A stretch of 61,329 nucleotides of DNA from Mesorhizobium ciceri WSM4083 (GCF_000519305.1 NZ_KI912610.1:271338-332666); one strand, 5' to 3'; counted from the first letter of the stretch, positions 16,145-24,835 are shown. The notes: generated by a model from the letters alone, not told the origin. Numbers and translations: made by a program.

Positions 16145-17095
16145 ATGGCCCTCGCCGCCGCCAAATTCCAAACCGATGATACGTTGCTCGACGCGTATTC
16201 GACGACCGTTGCGGACGCCGTCGACCGCATCGGCCCGGCCGTCTGCCGCATCGAGCGCGTTGGCGGTCAGGGCGGCCATGGCTCCGGCTTCGTCATCGCG
16301 CCGGACGGGCTGGTGGTCACCAATTTCCATGTCGTCGGCGACGCCAGGACAGTGCGCGTCTCGATGCCGGACGGGTCGTCGAGCGAAGGCCGCGTGCTTG
16401 GCCGCGATCCCGACACCGACATCGCGCTGGTGCGCGCTGACGGCAGCTTTGCCGATGTGGCACCGCTAGGCGACTCCAAGCGGCTGCGGCGTGGCCAGAT
16501 CGCCATTGCCATCGGCAATCCGCTCGGCTTCGAATGGACTGTCACCTCGGGCGTCGTCTCGGCGCTCGGCCGTTCCATGCGCGCCTCCACCGGCCGGCTG
16601 ATCGACGACGTCATCCAGACCGACGCGGCGCTCAACCCCGGCAACTCCGGCGGGCCGCTGGTGTCGTCGGCCGGCGAGGTCATCGGCGTCAACACCGCTA
16701 TGATCCATGGCGCGCAAGGCATCGCCTTCGCGGTCGCCTCCAACACCGCCAATTTCGTCATTTCGGAGATTATCCGCTTCGGCCGCGTGCGCCGCGCCTT
16801 CATCGGCGTCTCGGCCGACACCGTCAATCTGCCGCGACGCGCCGCGCTCCTGTCGCAAGTGTCGACCAATACCGCGGTGCGGCTGCGCAGCGTCGAGAAG
16901 GATGGCCCGGCGGCCAAGGCCGGCTTGAAGGAGGGCGACATCATCGCCGCAATAGACGGCCGCCCGGTCACCGGCGTCGACGACCTGGTGCGCGTGCTCG
17001 ACGCCGAGCGCATCAGCCGCGAGACGCTGTGCACGGTAGTGCGCCGCACCGGCGTCAGCCAGGTGACGGTGACGCCGGTCGCAAGGGCAAGTTGA
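16145..17095 (+). CDS. Trypsin-like serine protease with PDZ domain (HtrA-like)
   Basis: This 316-residue S1C protease has a full triad: H62 (VTNFHVV), D92 (DPDTDIALVRA) and S168 (NPGNSGGPLV). A PDZ domain fills about residues 217-310 (GPAAKAGLKEGDIIAAIDGR). It is shorter than DegP (one PDZ rather than two). No signal peptide or transmembrane segment precedes the protease domain (it begins MALAAAKFQTDDTLL), so it may act in the cytoplasm, unusual for HtrA proteins. It is divergent from a paralogue lacking the triad, suggesting a protease with a dedicated regulatory partner. Confidence 0.92.
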   Translation: MALAAAKFQTDDTLLDAYSTTVADAVDRIGPAVCRIERVGGQGGHGSGFVIAPDGLVVTNFHVVGDARTVRVSMPDGSSSEGRVLGRDPDTDIALVRADGSFADVAPLGDSKRLRRGQIAIAIGNPLGFEWTVTSGVVSALGRSMRASTGRLIDDVIQTDAALNPGNSGGPLVSSAGEVIGVNTAMIHGAQGIAFAVASNTANFVISEIIRFGRVRRAFIGVSADTVNLPRRAALLSQVSTNTAVRLRSVEKDGPAAKAGLKEGDIIAAIDGRPVTGVDDLVRVLDAERISRETLCTVVRRTGVSQVTVTPVARAS

Positions 17096-17113
17096 GGCCG
17101 TTCGTCTTCTCGT

Positions 17114-17536
17114 CTAGGCAGCGGCCCCTTCAACGAATTGAGCCAGAAACTCCGGGCTGGGCGGGATCGGCTTGATGACGTCGATCAGCACGCCATTGGG
17201 GTCCTTGGTGATGAAATGGCGCTGGCCGAAGGGCTCGTCGCGTAGAGAGCGCAGGATCGGCAGGCCGGCGGCGACGATCCGCTCATAGACGGCGTCCGGG
17301 TCGCGAACCTCGAAATTGATCAGCAGGCCCGAGGTGCGGCCCCGCCCCTCTTCCGGGATCGTTTCATGGTCGCCTTGGACGATGCCGAGATTGACGCGTT
17401 TGTTGTCCACCGATTGCAGATGCACATACCAGTCGCTTTCGAACAGCGGCTGGAAGCCGAAATACTCGACATAGAACGCCGTCGTGCCGGCGACGTCGCC
17501 GGTCATCAGCACCGGGTAATAGCTCGTCGTCTTCAT
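17114..17536 (-). CDS. VOC (glyoxalase/bleomycin-resistance) family protein
   Basis: This 140-residue protein has one vicinal-oxygen-chelate domain: a YYPVLMTGDVAGTTAFYVEY strand-helix start, central LLINFEVRDPDAVYERIV, and C-terminal FGQRHFITKDPNGVLIDVI, with the last acidic residue region matching common VOC metal positions. The start MKTTSYY at 17536 follows GGGAGAAGG. Substrate is unknown. It is divergent from a TetR gene and shares with it a region with two palindromes, so it is the likely target of that repressor. Confidence 0.85.
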   Translation of the reverse strand: MKTTSYYPVLMTGDVAGTTAFYVEYFGFQPLFESDWYVHLQSVDNKRVNLGIVQGDHETIPEEGRGRTSGLLINFEVRDPDAVYERIVAAGLPILRSLRDEPFGQRHFITKDPNGVLIDVIKPIPPSPEFLAQFVEGAAA

Positions 17537-17557
17537 CTTTCCTTCTCCCGTCAATTA

Positions 17558-17602
17558 ACATACAGTCTGCATGTAGATTGAATTAACATACAGGCTGCAT
17601 GT
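17558..17602. promoter_or_regulatory. Paired TetR-type operators
   Basis: Two 17-bp near-palindromes, ACATACAG-N-CTGCATGT, lie at 17558-17574 and 17586-17602. They are 28 bp centre to centre, each half differing from perfect symmetry at one base. They fill the gap between the VOC and TetR genes, and the second directly abuts the TetR start codon, leaving no room for a ribosome-binding site. Autorepression plus VOC control is inferred. Confidence 0.75.
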
Positions 17603-18223
17603 ATGCAACGCGATTCCGCGCGTCGTTCCAACCGTGACCGCACCGAGGCGACGCGCGCCGATCTGATTGCCGCGGCGCGAAAGCTGTTTACGGAAAAATC
17701 CTATGCCGAGACCGGCACGCCGGAGATCGTCGCTGCCGCCGGCGTGACGCGCGGCGCGCTTTACCATCACTTCGCCGACAAGCAGGCGCTGTTTGCCGCC
17801 GTGGTCGAGCAGGAGGCGACAGCGGTCGCCGAGGAGATCGAGCACGCCTCGCCCCCATCGCTCAATGCCCGGGACGCACTGATTGCCGGTTCCGACGCCT
17901 ATCTCACCGCCATGCGCGCGCCAGGCCGCACGCGTCTGCTGCTGCTCGACGGCCCGGCCGTGCTTGGCCGCGCCGCCATGGACGCGATCGACAACCGCCA
18001 CGGCAACCGTTCGCTGCGCGAAGGGCTGGTCGCGGCGATGCGGGCGCAAACGATGACGAGATTGCCGGCCGACGCGCTGACCGCCCTGCTCGGCTCCGCC
18101 TTCGACCGCGCCGCCCTGGCCATCGAGGCCGGTGCGTCAGCTCAGGACTACCGCGCCGTGCTCATGGCGCTGATCGATGGCCTCTCTCTTCCTCAGGCAC
18201 CTCGCCCGGCTCGAACTCGTTGA
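17603..18223 (+). CDS. TetR-family transcriptional regulator
   Basis: This 206-residue protein has the TetR HTH at about residues 17-63: ADLIAAARKLFTEKSYAETG, then EIVAAAGVTRGALYHHFADK. The C-terminal ligand domain is diverse, as usual. The ATG at 17603 follows an operator palindrome with no Shine-Dalgarno sequence; no other start lies close to the HTH, so the mRNA may be leaderless. Its last 62 bp overlap the end of the convergent LysR gene. The adjacent VOC gene is the probable target. Confidence 0.9.
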   Translation: MQRDSARRSNRDRTEATRADLIAAARKLFTEKSYAETGTPEIVAAAGVTRGALYHHFADKQALFAAVVEQEATAVAEEIEHASPPSLNARDALIAGSDAYLTAMRAPGRTRLLLLDGPAVLGRAAMDAIDNRHGNRSLREGLVAAMRAQTMTRLPADALTALLGSAFDRAALAIEAGASAQDYRAVLMALIDGLSLPQAPRPARTR

Positions 18224-19112
18224 AGCAGCCGAGCTGGCGCTTGAACTGGTCGATCAGCCAGGCCGCCGCCGGCTTCGGGCTGCGATCGTTGCGGTGCATG
18301 GCAAACAGCGGCGAGCTCACCTCCCTGAAGGATTCGAGGTCGATTTCGACCAGCCGGCCAGTCGCCAGGTCGTCTGCTATCAGCCAGCGCGGCAGCCCGC
18401 CCCAACCCAGCCCCTCGCGCATCAGCATATGCTTGGTGCGCACATCCGTCAGCCGCCAGGTGCGGTAGGCGAAGACACCGAAGTCGCGCCCCTTGGTGCG
18501 CTCCGACTGGTCGGTGACGACAAGCTGCGTGTGTTCGCGCGCATCCTCGATCGCCACCGGCTTCGGCAGCAGGGCCAGCGGATGGCTGGGCGCGGCGGCC
18601 AGCACGATCGACATGAAGCCGATGCGCACGAGATGCACATCGACATCGCCCAGCAGGCCGCCAATGCCAAGGTCGGCCTGCCCGCTGACGACATGATCGG
18701 GGATCAGGCCGAGCGTACCGATATGCAGGCGCAGCATCACGGTCGGAAACTGCGCCTCGAACGCCTTCAGCACCCGCACCAGCACCGGCGACGGCAACGC
18801 TGCGTCGACCGACAGCGCGACTTCAGCCTCGAGCCCTTGATGATGGCCGTCGACGCGCGAGCGGATGCGCTGCAGCACGCCGATCATGCGCCGCGCATCC
18901 TCCAGCATCGCCCGGCCGATCTCGGTCAATTGCGGCTCGCGGGTACCCTCGCGCTCGAACAGTTTCAGCCCCAGCTGCGCCTCGAGATTGGCGATGCCGT
19001 AGCTGATCACGGACTGTGCCCGGTTGAGCCTGCGGCCGGCGGCCGAGAAGCTGCCGGCTTCGGCGACTGTCACAAAGATCTGAAGTTGATCGAGCGTCGG
19101 GTTGGGCTGCAT
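18162..19112 (-). CDS. LysR-family transcriptional regulator
   Basis: The 316-residue protein has an N-terminal winged HTH (TLDQLQIFVTVAEAGSFSAA, then AQSVISYGIANLEAQLG) and a LysR substrate domain from about residue 95. It is divergent from the azoreductase gene with about 110 bp between starts, the standard layout for a LysR regulator controlling its neighbour. The 3' end overlaps the TetR gene by 62 bp on the opposite strand. The ligand is unknown. Confidence 0.9.
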   Translation of the reverse strand: MQPNPTLDQLQIFVTVAEAGSFSAAGRRLNRAQSVISYGIANLEAQLGLKLFEREGTREPQLTEIGRAMLEDARRMIGVLQRIRSRVDGHHQGLEAEVALSVDAALPSPVLVRVLKAFEAQFPTVMLRLHIGTLGLIPDHVVSGQADLGIGGLLGDVDVHLVRIGFMSIVLAAAPSHPLALLPKPVAIEDAREHTQLVVTDQSERTKGRDFGVFAYRTWRLTDVRTKHMLMREGLGWGGLPRWLIADDLATGRLVEIDLESFREVSSPLFAMHRNDRSPKPAAAWLIDQFKRQLGCFNEFEPGEVPEEERGHRSAP

Positions 19113-19223
19113 CGTGATATCTAACTTATAGATGGGTCGTATAGAAAATATACCAGTTTATTGAATGGATCGAAAGCCCCATATCTGGCGGGACAAATCA
19201 TTCCAACCGCTGGAGAGCCCAAA

Positions 19224-19859
19224 ATGTCCATTCTTCTCATTACTTCGAGCCCGCGCGGCGCCGCCTCCCATTCGACCCGCATCGCTACCGAATTCGCCGA
19301 AAAGCTCGTCGCCGCCGATCCGTCGAACACGCTCGTCGTGCGCGACCTCGTCGCCAATCCGCTCCCCCATATCGACGCCGACTACGCCAGCGGCATCTAC
19401 GTGCCGGCGGAAGCCCGCACTGCGCGCCAGGCTGAGGTCGTCGGCGTCTCCGATGTGGTGCTCGACGAACTGTTTGCCGCCGACACCGTGATCCTGGCCA
19501 CAGGCTTCATCAACTTCAACATCTCCTCGACGCTGAAGTCCTGGGTCGATCACATCTCTCGTTCCGGCAAGAGCTTTTCCTATGGCGAGAACGGCCCCAA
19601 GGGTCTCGTCACCGGCAAGAAGGTCTATATCGTGCTGGCTTCGGGCGGCATCTATTCGGAAGGCGCTGCCGTGCAGTTCGATCACGCCATTCCCTATTTG
19701 CGCGGCGTGCTCGGCTTCCTCGGCATGACCGATGTCGATGTCATCCGCATCGAAGGTGTCGGCATGGGCCCTGACGCGGTGACCGCAGCGCTCGCCAAGG
19801 CGACCGCCAAGGTCGATGCCGTGGTGGCTGCCAGCCGTGGTGTCGCGGCGGCGGCGTAA
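19224..19859 (+). CDS. azoR: FMN-dependent NADH-azoreductase
   Basis: This 211-residue flavodoxin-fold enzyme starts at MSILLITSSPRG (19224) after GGAGAG. The phosphate-binding loop SSPRGAASHSTR (8-19) and the region GFINFNISSTLKSWVDHISR are typical of AzoR, which uses FMN and NADH to reduce azo compounds and quinones. Family length matches. The divergent LysR regulator probably controls it in response to quinone or electrophile stress, an inference from layout. Confidence 0.9.
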   Translation: MSILLITSSPRGAASHSTRIATEFAEKLVAADPSNTLVVRDLVANPLPHIDADYASGIYVPAEARTARQAEVVGVSDVVLDELFAADTVILATGFINFNISSTLKSWVDHISRSGKSFSYGENGPKGLVTGKKVYIVLASGGIYSEGAAVQFDHAIPYLRGVLGFLGMTDVDVIRIEGVGMGPDAVTAALAKATAKVDAVVAASRGVAAAA

Positions 19860-19914
19860 AGAGCCGAAATTTGTCCGCATCGAAAGGCAGGCGTGCGCGC
19901 CTGCCTTTTGCGTT

Positions 19915-20214
19915 CTAGCCGATGAAATGTCGGAGCAGACCCGCCGAAGCGACCCCGATCAGCACAGTCGGCAGCATGGAAAATCGCGTGGCTGCGACTA
20001 AGGTAATGGCTAGCGCCAGAAGGTCGGCCGGATTGCTCGACACAAAGGCGGGCGCGATGACAGAGATCAGCACGCAACCGGGTGCCGCTTCCATCACAGC
20101 CGTGGCACGCCCGCTGAGCGTGCGGTTGCGCAGCACGACATAGCCGCCGATGCGCGTGAGATAAGTGACGCCGGCCATCAGCACGATAGTGAGAAGGGTC
20201 ACGCCATCGATCAT
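19915..20214 (-). CDS. azlD: AzlD-type branched-chain amino acid exporter small subunit
   Basis: This 99-residue membrane protein has three to four hydrophobic segments (TLLTIVLMAGVTYLTRIGGY at the start) and the AzlD family pattern APGCVLISVIAPAFV. Its ATG overlaps the azlC stop as ATGA. AzlC and AzlD together form an exporter of branched-chain amino acids in the LIV-E class. Confidence 0.9.
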   Translation of the reverse strand: MIDGVTLLTIVLMAGVTYLTRIGGYVVLRNRTLSGRATAVMEAAPGCVLISVIAPAFVSSNPADLLALAITLVAATRFSMLPTVLIGVASAGLLRHFIG

Positions 20215-20945
20215 GCATCACCCGCCATCAGCCAGGCCGCGACCAGTCCCGACATGGCGCCCGCGGCGACATACCAGGCACCGGGAACGAAGAGATAGAC
20301 CATTGCCGCAACGACCAGGCTGACCAGCCAGGGCCGCGCCGCCGCCATACCCGTCCACATGCCGCGCATCAGCACCAGGAAGACAGCCGGGAACGCCATG
20401 TCGAAACCATAAGTCCCGACGTCGCCGAGCATTGGACCGAGCAAGGCACCCAGCGTGGTGAAGGCCACCCAGGTGAGATACATCGCCAGCGCCGCGCCCA
20501 TATAGTAGCGCGGGCTGAAGGCCGGCGTGATGCCGGCAGCAGTGCGCTGTTTGGCATCGGCCAGGCCCAGTGCCCAGCTTTCATCGCACATAAAGAAAAG
20601 CGCCGGAAACACCTTGCGCCGTGGCAGGTGGCGCAGGAACGGCGCCAGTGCCGCACCCATCAGCAGGTGACGGCTGTTGACCAGGAAGGTGATGGCGACG
20701 ATGAGCACGACGTGCGGCGGCGACGTCCACAATTGGATCGCCGCGAATTCCGAGCCGCCGGCGAAGTTCAGTCCTGTCATCGCGGACAGTTCGACCGTGC
20801 TCAGCCCTTTTTGCGTGGCCTGGGCGCCGAGCACCAGCGCATAGGGGATGGTGCCAAACAGCACCGGCGCGCAGGAAGCCACGCCACGGCGGAACTCGGA
20901 TCTCGAACCGTCGCCCGCCGTCTCGACTGCCTGTGAAATGCTCAT
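20211..20945 (-). CDS. azlC: AzlC-type branched-chain amino acid exporter large subunit
   Basis: This 244-residue inner-membrane protein belongs to the AzlC/YgaZ family: GVASCAPVLFGTIPYALVLG, SRHLLMGAALAPFLRHLPRR and DESWALGLADA are conserved family stretches. It pairs with the overlapping azlD gene to export branched-chain or related amino acids. An Lrp/AsnC regulator is divergent from it 155 bp away, as in the classic azl loci, and probably controls the operon. Confidence 0.92.
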   Translation of the reverse strand: MSISQAVETAGDGSRSEFRRGVASCAPVLFGTIPYALVLGAQATQKGLSTVELSAMTGLNFAGGSEFAAIQLWTSPPHVVLIVAITFLVNSRHLLMGAALAPFLRHLPRRKVFPALFFMCDESWALGLADAKQRTAAGITPAFSPRYYMGAALAMYLTWVAFTTLGALLGPMLGDVGTYGFDMAFPAVFLVLMRGMWTGMAAARPWLVSLVVAAMVYLFVPGAWYVAAGAMSGLVAAWLMAGDA

Positions 20946-21100
20946 GGCTATCCATCAGCTGGCCTCGCGGCCGCCGCTTCCCTGTGTTTGAAATCAACTG
21001 ATGTCGGCGGCAAACATACCGATATCGGCTCGCAATTTGGTTGCGAAGATTGTTGTCTTTCACCGAATTTTGGCATTGAGTGTCACAAATCACAGAATAG

Positions 21101-21574
21101 ATGGAATCCAAAGCCATGAAGCTGGATGAGATCGACAAGCGGATCCTGCGGGCGCTGCAACGCGACGGCCGCATGGCCAACAACGATCTGGCCAATGAAG
21201 TCGGGTTGTCGCCATCGCCTTGCCTGCGGCGCGTGAAACTGCTGGAGGAGGCTGGTGTCATCGACCGCTACGTCGCCGTGCTCAACCCGGCCAGCATCGG
21301 CAAGGGTCTGACCTTCTTCACCCGCATCTGGCTGAAGACGCAGGACGAGGACACGATCGAGCATTTCGCCACCGAAGTCGCCAAGCTGCCGCAAGTGATG
21401 GAGTGCTATTTGATGCTCGGCGATTGCGACGCCATGGTGCGCGTGGTGGCGGCCGGCATCGACGATTACCGCCGCTTCCAGTCGGAGCATCTGAGCCGCA
21501 TCAAGGGCGTGCAGAACGTCAAGACCGACGTCCCCAGCCAGACGATCAAATACACGTCGGAACTGCCGATCTGA
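21101..21574 (+). CDS. Lrp/AsnC-family transcriptional regulator
   Basis: This 157-residue regulator has an N-terminal HTH (DEIDKRILRALQRDGRMANN, then VGLSPSPCLRRVKLLEEAG) and a C-terminal RAM ligand domain (VMECYLMLGDCDAMVRVVA). Start is 21101; an in-frame ATG at 21116 is possible. It is divergent from azlCD and likely senses amino acids to control that exporter. Confidence 0.92.
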   Translation: MESKAMKLDEIDKRILRALQRDGRMANNDLANEVGLSPSPCLRRVKLLEEAGVIDRYVAVLNPASIGKGLTFFTRIWLKTQDEDTIEHFATEVAKLPQVMECYLMLGDCDAMVRVVAAGIDDYRRFQSEHLSRIKGVQNVKTDVPSQTIKYTSELPI

Positions 21575-21700
21575 GCTACCGAAAACGGCGTCACGCCAAA
21601 CTGGATAAAAAATGCAACCGGATTGTAGGATCGAACCCGGTGCCGGCGTCCTTCGGGTGCAAGCAGCGCGCAGCGCTGCCCTCTGGCATGGGAGATTTGA

Positions 21701-22903
21701 ATGAGCCTTTCCTATCGTTGGGTCATCGTCGCCGCTGGCGCGCTGATGTCCTGTGTCGCCATCGGGACGATGTTTTCGCTGGCGATCTTCCTGGAGCCGA
21801 TGGCGATCGACACCAACTGGTCGCGCGCCGGCATTTCCAGCGCCATGACGCTCAACTTCCTGGTGATGGGCCTTGGTGGCTTCGCCTGGGGTGCGATATC
21901 GGACCGTTTTGGCGCCCGCATCGTCGTGATGATCGGCGCGGTGCTGCTCGGGTTGGCGCTGGTGCTGGCCAGCCGCGCCGGTTCGCTGCTGAGCTTCCAG
22001 ATCACCTATGGCGTGCTGGTCGGTCTCGCGGCAAGCGCCTTTTTCGCGCCGATGATCGCGCTGACCACGGGCTGGTTCGACACCAACCGCAGCCTTGCCG
22101 TCTCACTGGTCTCGGCCGGCATGGGCGTGGCGCCGATGACGATTTCGCCCTTCGCCCGCTGGTTGATCTCCGCCTATGACTGGCGAACCGCCATGTTCGA
22201 CATCGGCATTACCGCTTGGGTGCTGCTGTTGCCGGCGGTGCTGCTGGTGCGCCAGCCGCCGAAGCCCGTCGTGGCCGATACCGGCTCCGCGCCGGTTGCC
22301 GAAGGCGCCGGCCTGACGGTCGGCCAGGCGCTGCGCTCGCCGCAATTCATCGTGCTCGGGCTGACCTTCTTTGCCTGCTGCGCGGCACATTCCGGGCCGA
22401 TCTTCCATATGGTCAGCTACGCCATGCTGTGTGGCGTCGCCCCCATGGCAGCGGTTTCGATCTACAGTGTCGAAGGCCTGGCAGGCCTCGGCGGCCGGCT
22501 CTTCTACGGCGTGCTGGCCGACCGGTTGGGCGTCAAGCCGGTGCTGATCGCGGGCCTGGCGATCCAGGCGATCGTCATTGCCGCCTATCTCTCGATCAGC
22601 CGGCTTGAGCAGTTCTACATGCTGGCCATTATCTTCGGTGCCACCTATGGCGGCGTCATGCCGCTCTATGCGGTGCTGGCGCGCGAATATTTCGGCCAGC
22701 GCATCCTCGGCACCGTGTTCGGCGCCGCCACCATGCTGTCCAGCCTCGGCATGGCGCTGGGACCGCTTGCCGGCGGCATGGTGTTCGACGCCTACGCCAA
22801 CTATTCCTGGCTGTTTATCGGCTCGGCTCTTATCGGGCTCGGCGCGGTCGGCATCGCCATCGCGTTCCCGCCACTGCCGCGCAGGGAGTTGCAGCCGGCT
22901 TAG
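21701..22903 (+). CDS. MFS transporter
   Basis: The 400-residue protein has 12 predicted transmembrane segments and MFS loop motifs: WGAISDRFGARIVVMIG between helices 2 and 3 and GVLADRLGVKPVLIAG between 8 and 9. The overall pattern (FSLAIFLEPMAIDTNWSRAG near the start) resembles the monocarboxylate or oxalate/formate antiporter-like group. The start has GGGAG 9 bp upstream. It follows the Lrp gene on the same strand but at 126 bp, so it is probably a separate unit. Substrate is unknown. Confidence 0.88.
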   Translation: MSLSYRWVIVAAGALMSCVAIGTMFSLAIFLEPMAIDTNWSRAGISSAMTLNFLVMGLGGFAWGAISDRFGARIVVMIGAVLLGLALVLASRAGSLLSFQITYGVLVGLAASAFFAPMIALTTGWFDTNRSLAVSLVSAGMGVAPMTISPFARWLISAYDWRTAMFDIGITAWVLLLPAVLLVRQPPKPVVADTGSAPVAEGAGLTVGQALRSPQFIVLGLTFFACCAAHSGPIFHMVSYAMLCGVAPMAAVSIYSVEGLAGLGGRLFYGVLADRLGVKPVLIAGLAIQAIVIAAYLSISRLEQFYMLAIIFGATYGGVMPLYAVLAREYFGQRILGTVFGAATMLSSLGMALGPLAGGMVFDAYANYSWLFIGSALIGLGAVGIAIAFPPLPRRELQPA

Positions 22904-23202
22904 CCCGGGTCGATTTCCCAAACCTTGCTGGCCAGGCGCACAGTCAGCCTGGTCCGTTCGGTTCGCCGCGGATCCTGTCCCCTGTTTCATCCGTTCCCCC
23001 TTGTGCGAGTACGGAAGTCCATGGCCAACGTTTGCACCGACCGACGACTTCGCGCACCCGTCCACACCAGTGAGGGTACCATTTGAGCCGAAGGCGCGCG
23101 GCTCCGCCACGGCCAGGCTTGAATGGCAGGCAACGGGCGATGGATCGAAAAGCTCTCTTAAGCATTTAAGCTTTGGCTAATAGTAGCCTCAGGAGAGAAA
23201 CG

Positions 23203-23466
23203 ATGAAAAAGACGCTGCTCATTTTGAGCCTGCTCATTCCGCTCTCGGCGTGCTCCCGTACCGAACAAGGCGCCGCCATCGGCGGCTTGGGTGGCGCGGC
23301 CGTAGGCGCCGCGGTGGCCGGAGACCCTGTGCAAGGGGCGGTTGTAGGCGGTGCGGTCGGAGCGATAGCCGGGGCCGTCATCGGCCACGCCAGCGAAGCC
23401 GGCCAGTGCAGATATCGCGATCGGTACGGCCGGGTTTACGTTGCAAGGTGCCCGGACGGTTACTGA
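23203..23466 (+). CDS. Small glycine-zipper lipoprotein
   Basis: The 87-residue protein starts at ATG 23203 after AGGAGAG. A lipobox LIPLSAC (residues about 11-17) predicts lipid-linked export. The mature part has a glycine-zipper-like pattern (GGLGGAAVGAAVAG and GGAVGAIAGAVIG) as in small membrane-associated lipoproteins, followed by a short tail with two cysteines (QCRYRD and ARCPDG). Its location, outer or inner membrane, is undecided. It is followed after a hairpin by a LolA-like gene, fitting a shared envelope role. Confidence 0.82.
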   Translation: MKKTLLILSLLIPLSACSRTEQGAAIGGLGGAAVGAAVAGDPVQGAVVGGAVGAIAGAVIGHASEAGQCRYRDRYGRVYVARCPDGY

Positions 23467-23474
23467 TCTCAAGG

Positions 23475-23498
23475 CGCGTGATCTCCTTCGATCACGCG
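23475..23498 (+). terminator. Hairpin between lipoprotein and LolA-like genes
   Basis: CGCGTGATC pairs with GATCACGCG across a 6-base loop. No T-run follows, so it may attenuate or stabilise a joint transcript rather than fully terminate. Confidence 0.5.
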
Positions 23499-23516
23499 TC
23501 TGCCAGGAGTAGTCGA

Positions 23517-24152
23517 ATGGCCTATCGGATCAAAAAGTTGCCGGGTTTCTTGTTTGCCGCTGTCGGCGCTGCCGCGTTGAATATCGCGTCCACGATTGCG
23601 ATTTCGGCCGCGCCGGTTGATGCGAAGACGATTGCCGATCACTTCTCATCGGTGAAATCCATGTCAGGGGATTTCGTGCAGTCGGGCCCGAAGGCGGAGA
23701 AAAAACATGGCAGGTTTTTTCTCCAACGCCCAGGCAAGATCCGGTTCAATTATGCAGGCCAATCTGGGATCAGCGTGATTGCGGATGGTAAATCCCTGGT
23801 GGTTTACAACAGGAAACTGAAGACATCGCGGCTCTATGCTCTCTCGAAGACGCCGCTCAAGCTGCTGCTCGACAACAAGGTCGACTTCTCCGGCAGTCGC
23901 CTCAAAAGCATCAGAGACGACGGCGCTCAGATCATCGTCAAGCTGGCCGACAGATCGGCTTTCGGCAATTCGAACATCTCCATGGTGTTCGACAGAAAAT
24001 CGCTCGATCTGCGCAGATGGAGCCTCACCGACGAGAAGGGACTTACCACAACGGTGACTATATCAAATGTGAGGCAGGGCGTTCGCGCTCCCGAGGGCAC
24101 CTTCGTTATCGACTATGCGGCAAACCGTGAATTCAACACGACAACGAAATAG
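23517..24152 (+). CDS. LolA-like lipoprotein carrier
   Basis: The 211-residue protein starts at ATG 23517 after CCAGGAG and has a signal peptide ending near SAAPVDA. The mature domain shows LolA-family features: FSSVKSMSGDFVQSGPKAEK, KHGRFFLQRPGKIRFNY and DGKSLVVYNRKLKT. LolA proteins shuttle lipoproteins through the periplasm. This may be a second copy separate from the chromosome's main lolA, since rhizobial lolA is usually elsewhere; that is unverified. It lies downstream of a small lipoprotein gene, suggesting a dedicated client. Confidence 0.85.
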   Translation: MAYRIKKLPGFLFAAVGAAALNIASTIAISAAPVDAKTIADHFSSVKSMSGDFVQSGPKAEKKHGRFFLQRPGKIRFNYAGQSGISVIADGKSLVVYNRKLKTSRLYALSKTPLKLLLDNKVDFSGSRLKSIRDDGAQIIVKLADRSAFGNSNISMVFDRKSLDLRRWSLTDEKGLTTTVTISNVRQGVRAPEGTFVIDYAANREFNTTTK

Positions 24153-24237
24153 CCGCAGCCACATTCACAGCCGGAACCAATATGATCAGCGACGGTTTAG
24201 TCCATGAAGGGACCGGAACCGCAAAGGACGCGGTACA

Positions 24238-24447
24238 ATGATTGAAATTCACAGCATCGAAGCGGCCAACGCCAGACTGCGCATTAAGAGAGCTGAGCAC
24301 TCTCTGAAGCGCGCCAATGACTTGCTGGACGAGGAAGGCGGCGTCGCTCTTAACCTGGCATTGTGCGGCCGGATAAGGGCCGCGAGAAGGAACCTGATCG
24401 AGGCCAGGACCCGCCTGATGACCATCGATCCCGCCAGGACGAGTTGA
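24238..24447 (+). CDS. Small helical protein of unknown function
   Basis: The 69-residue product has charged helical heptad-like composition (IKRAEHSLKRANDLLDEEGG and IRAARRNLIEARTRL) and one cysteine. An AAAGGACG site precedes ATG 24238. No family recognised; the gene could be an orphan coding for a coiled-coil protein. It lies 85 bp after the LolA-like gene in the same direction. Confidence 0.5.
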   Translation: MIEIHSIEAANARLRIKRAEHSLKRANDLLDEEGGVALNLALCGRIRAARRNLIEARTRLMTIDPARTS

Positions 24448-24535
24448 TCCGCTGGCGGTCGGAGGTCAACCCGGAACGAGAGGGCTAGCGTGGCGCGAAG
24501 CCCGCATGGTTAGGCAGTGATCTGCTGGCGGTGAT

Positions 24536-24835
24536 CTACCCAAAAATCCGCTCGCCCTGCTCGTCGACCAATTGGATGCCCTTCTTGATCGAGATGTCGA
24601 CGGCATCGTCGAGCCCGGCGAAGCGGTCGGCGCGGATGAATTTGTGTTCCTTCACCACGCCGTCGATCTCCTTGGAGACGACGCCGCACGTCTGGTACTG
24701 GCCATCCGCCTTGTAGGGCGTGGCGCTGACCAGGAAGCCCTTGTGCTCCACCTGCTTGGCTGGCGCTGCACTCGTCGGCTCGGCCGTCTGGGTTCCGCCG
24801 CCGCCACCGCCGAAAAGACGCTTCAGAAAAGACAT
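24536..24835 (-). CDS. HlyU-family protein
   Basis: This 99-residue protein starts at MSFLKRLFGGGGGG (24835), preceded by GGAGGAAG. The core KGFLVSATPYKADGQYQTCG followed by VVKEHKFIRADRFAG is the HlyU domain. In Vibrio HlyU is a transcriptional activator of haemolysin, but most proteobacterial members are uncharacterised. It is 111 bp downstream of the PadR gene on the same strand. Confidence 0.85.
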   Translation of the reverse strand: MSFLKRLFGGGGGGTQTAEPTSAAPAKQVEHKGFLVSATPYKADGQYQTCGVVSKEIDGVVKEHKFIRADRFAGLDDAVDISIKKGIQLVDEQGERIFG

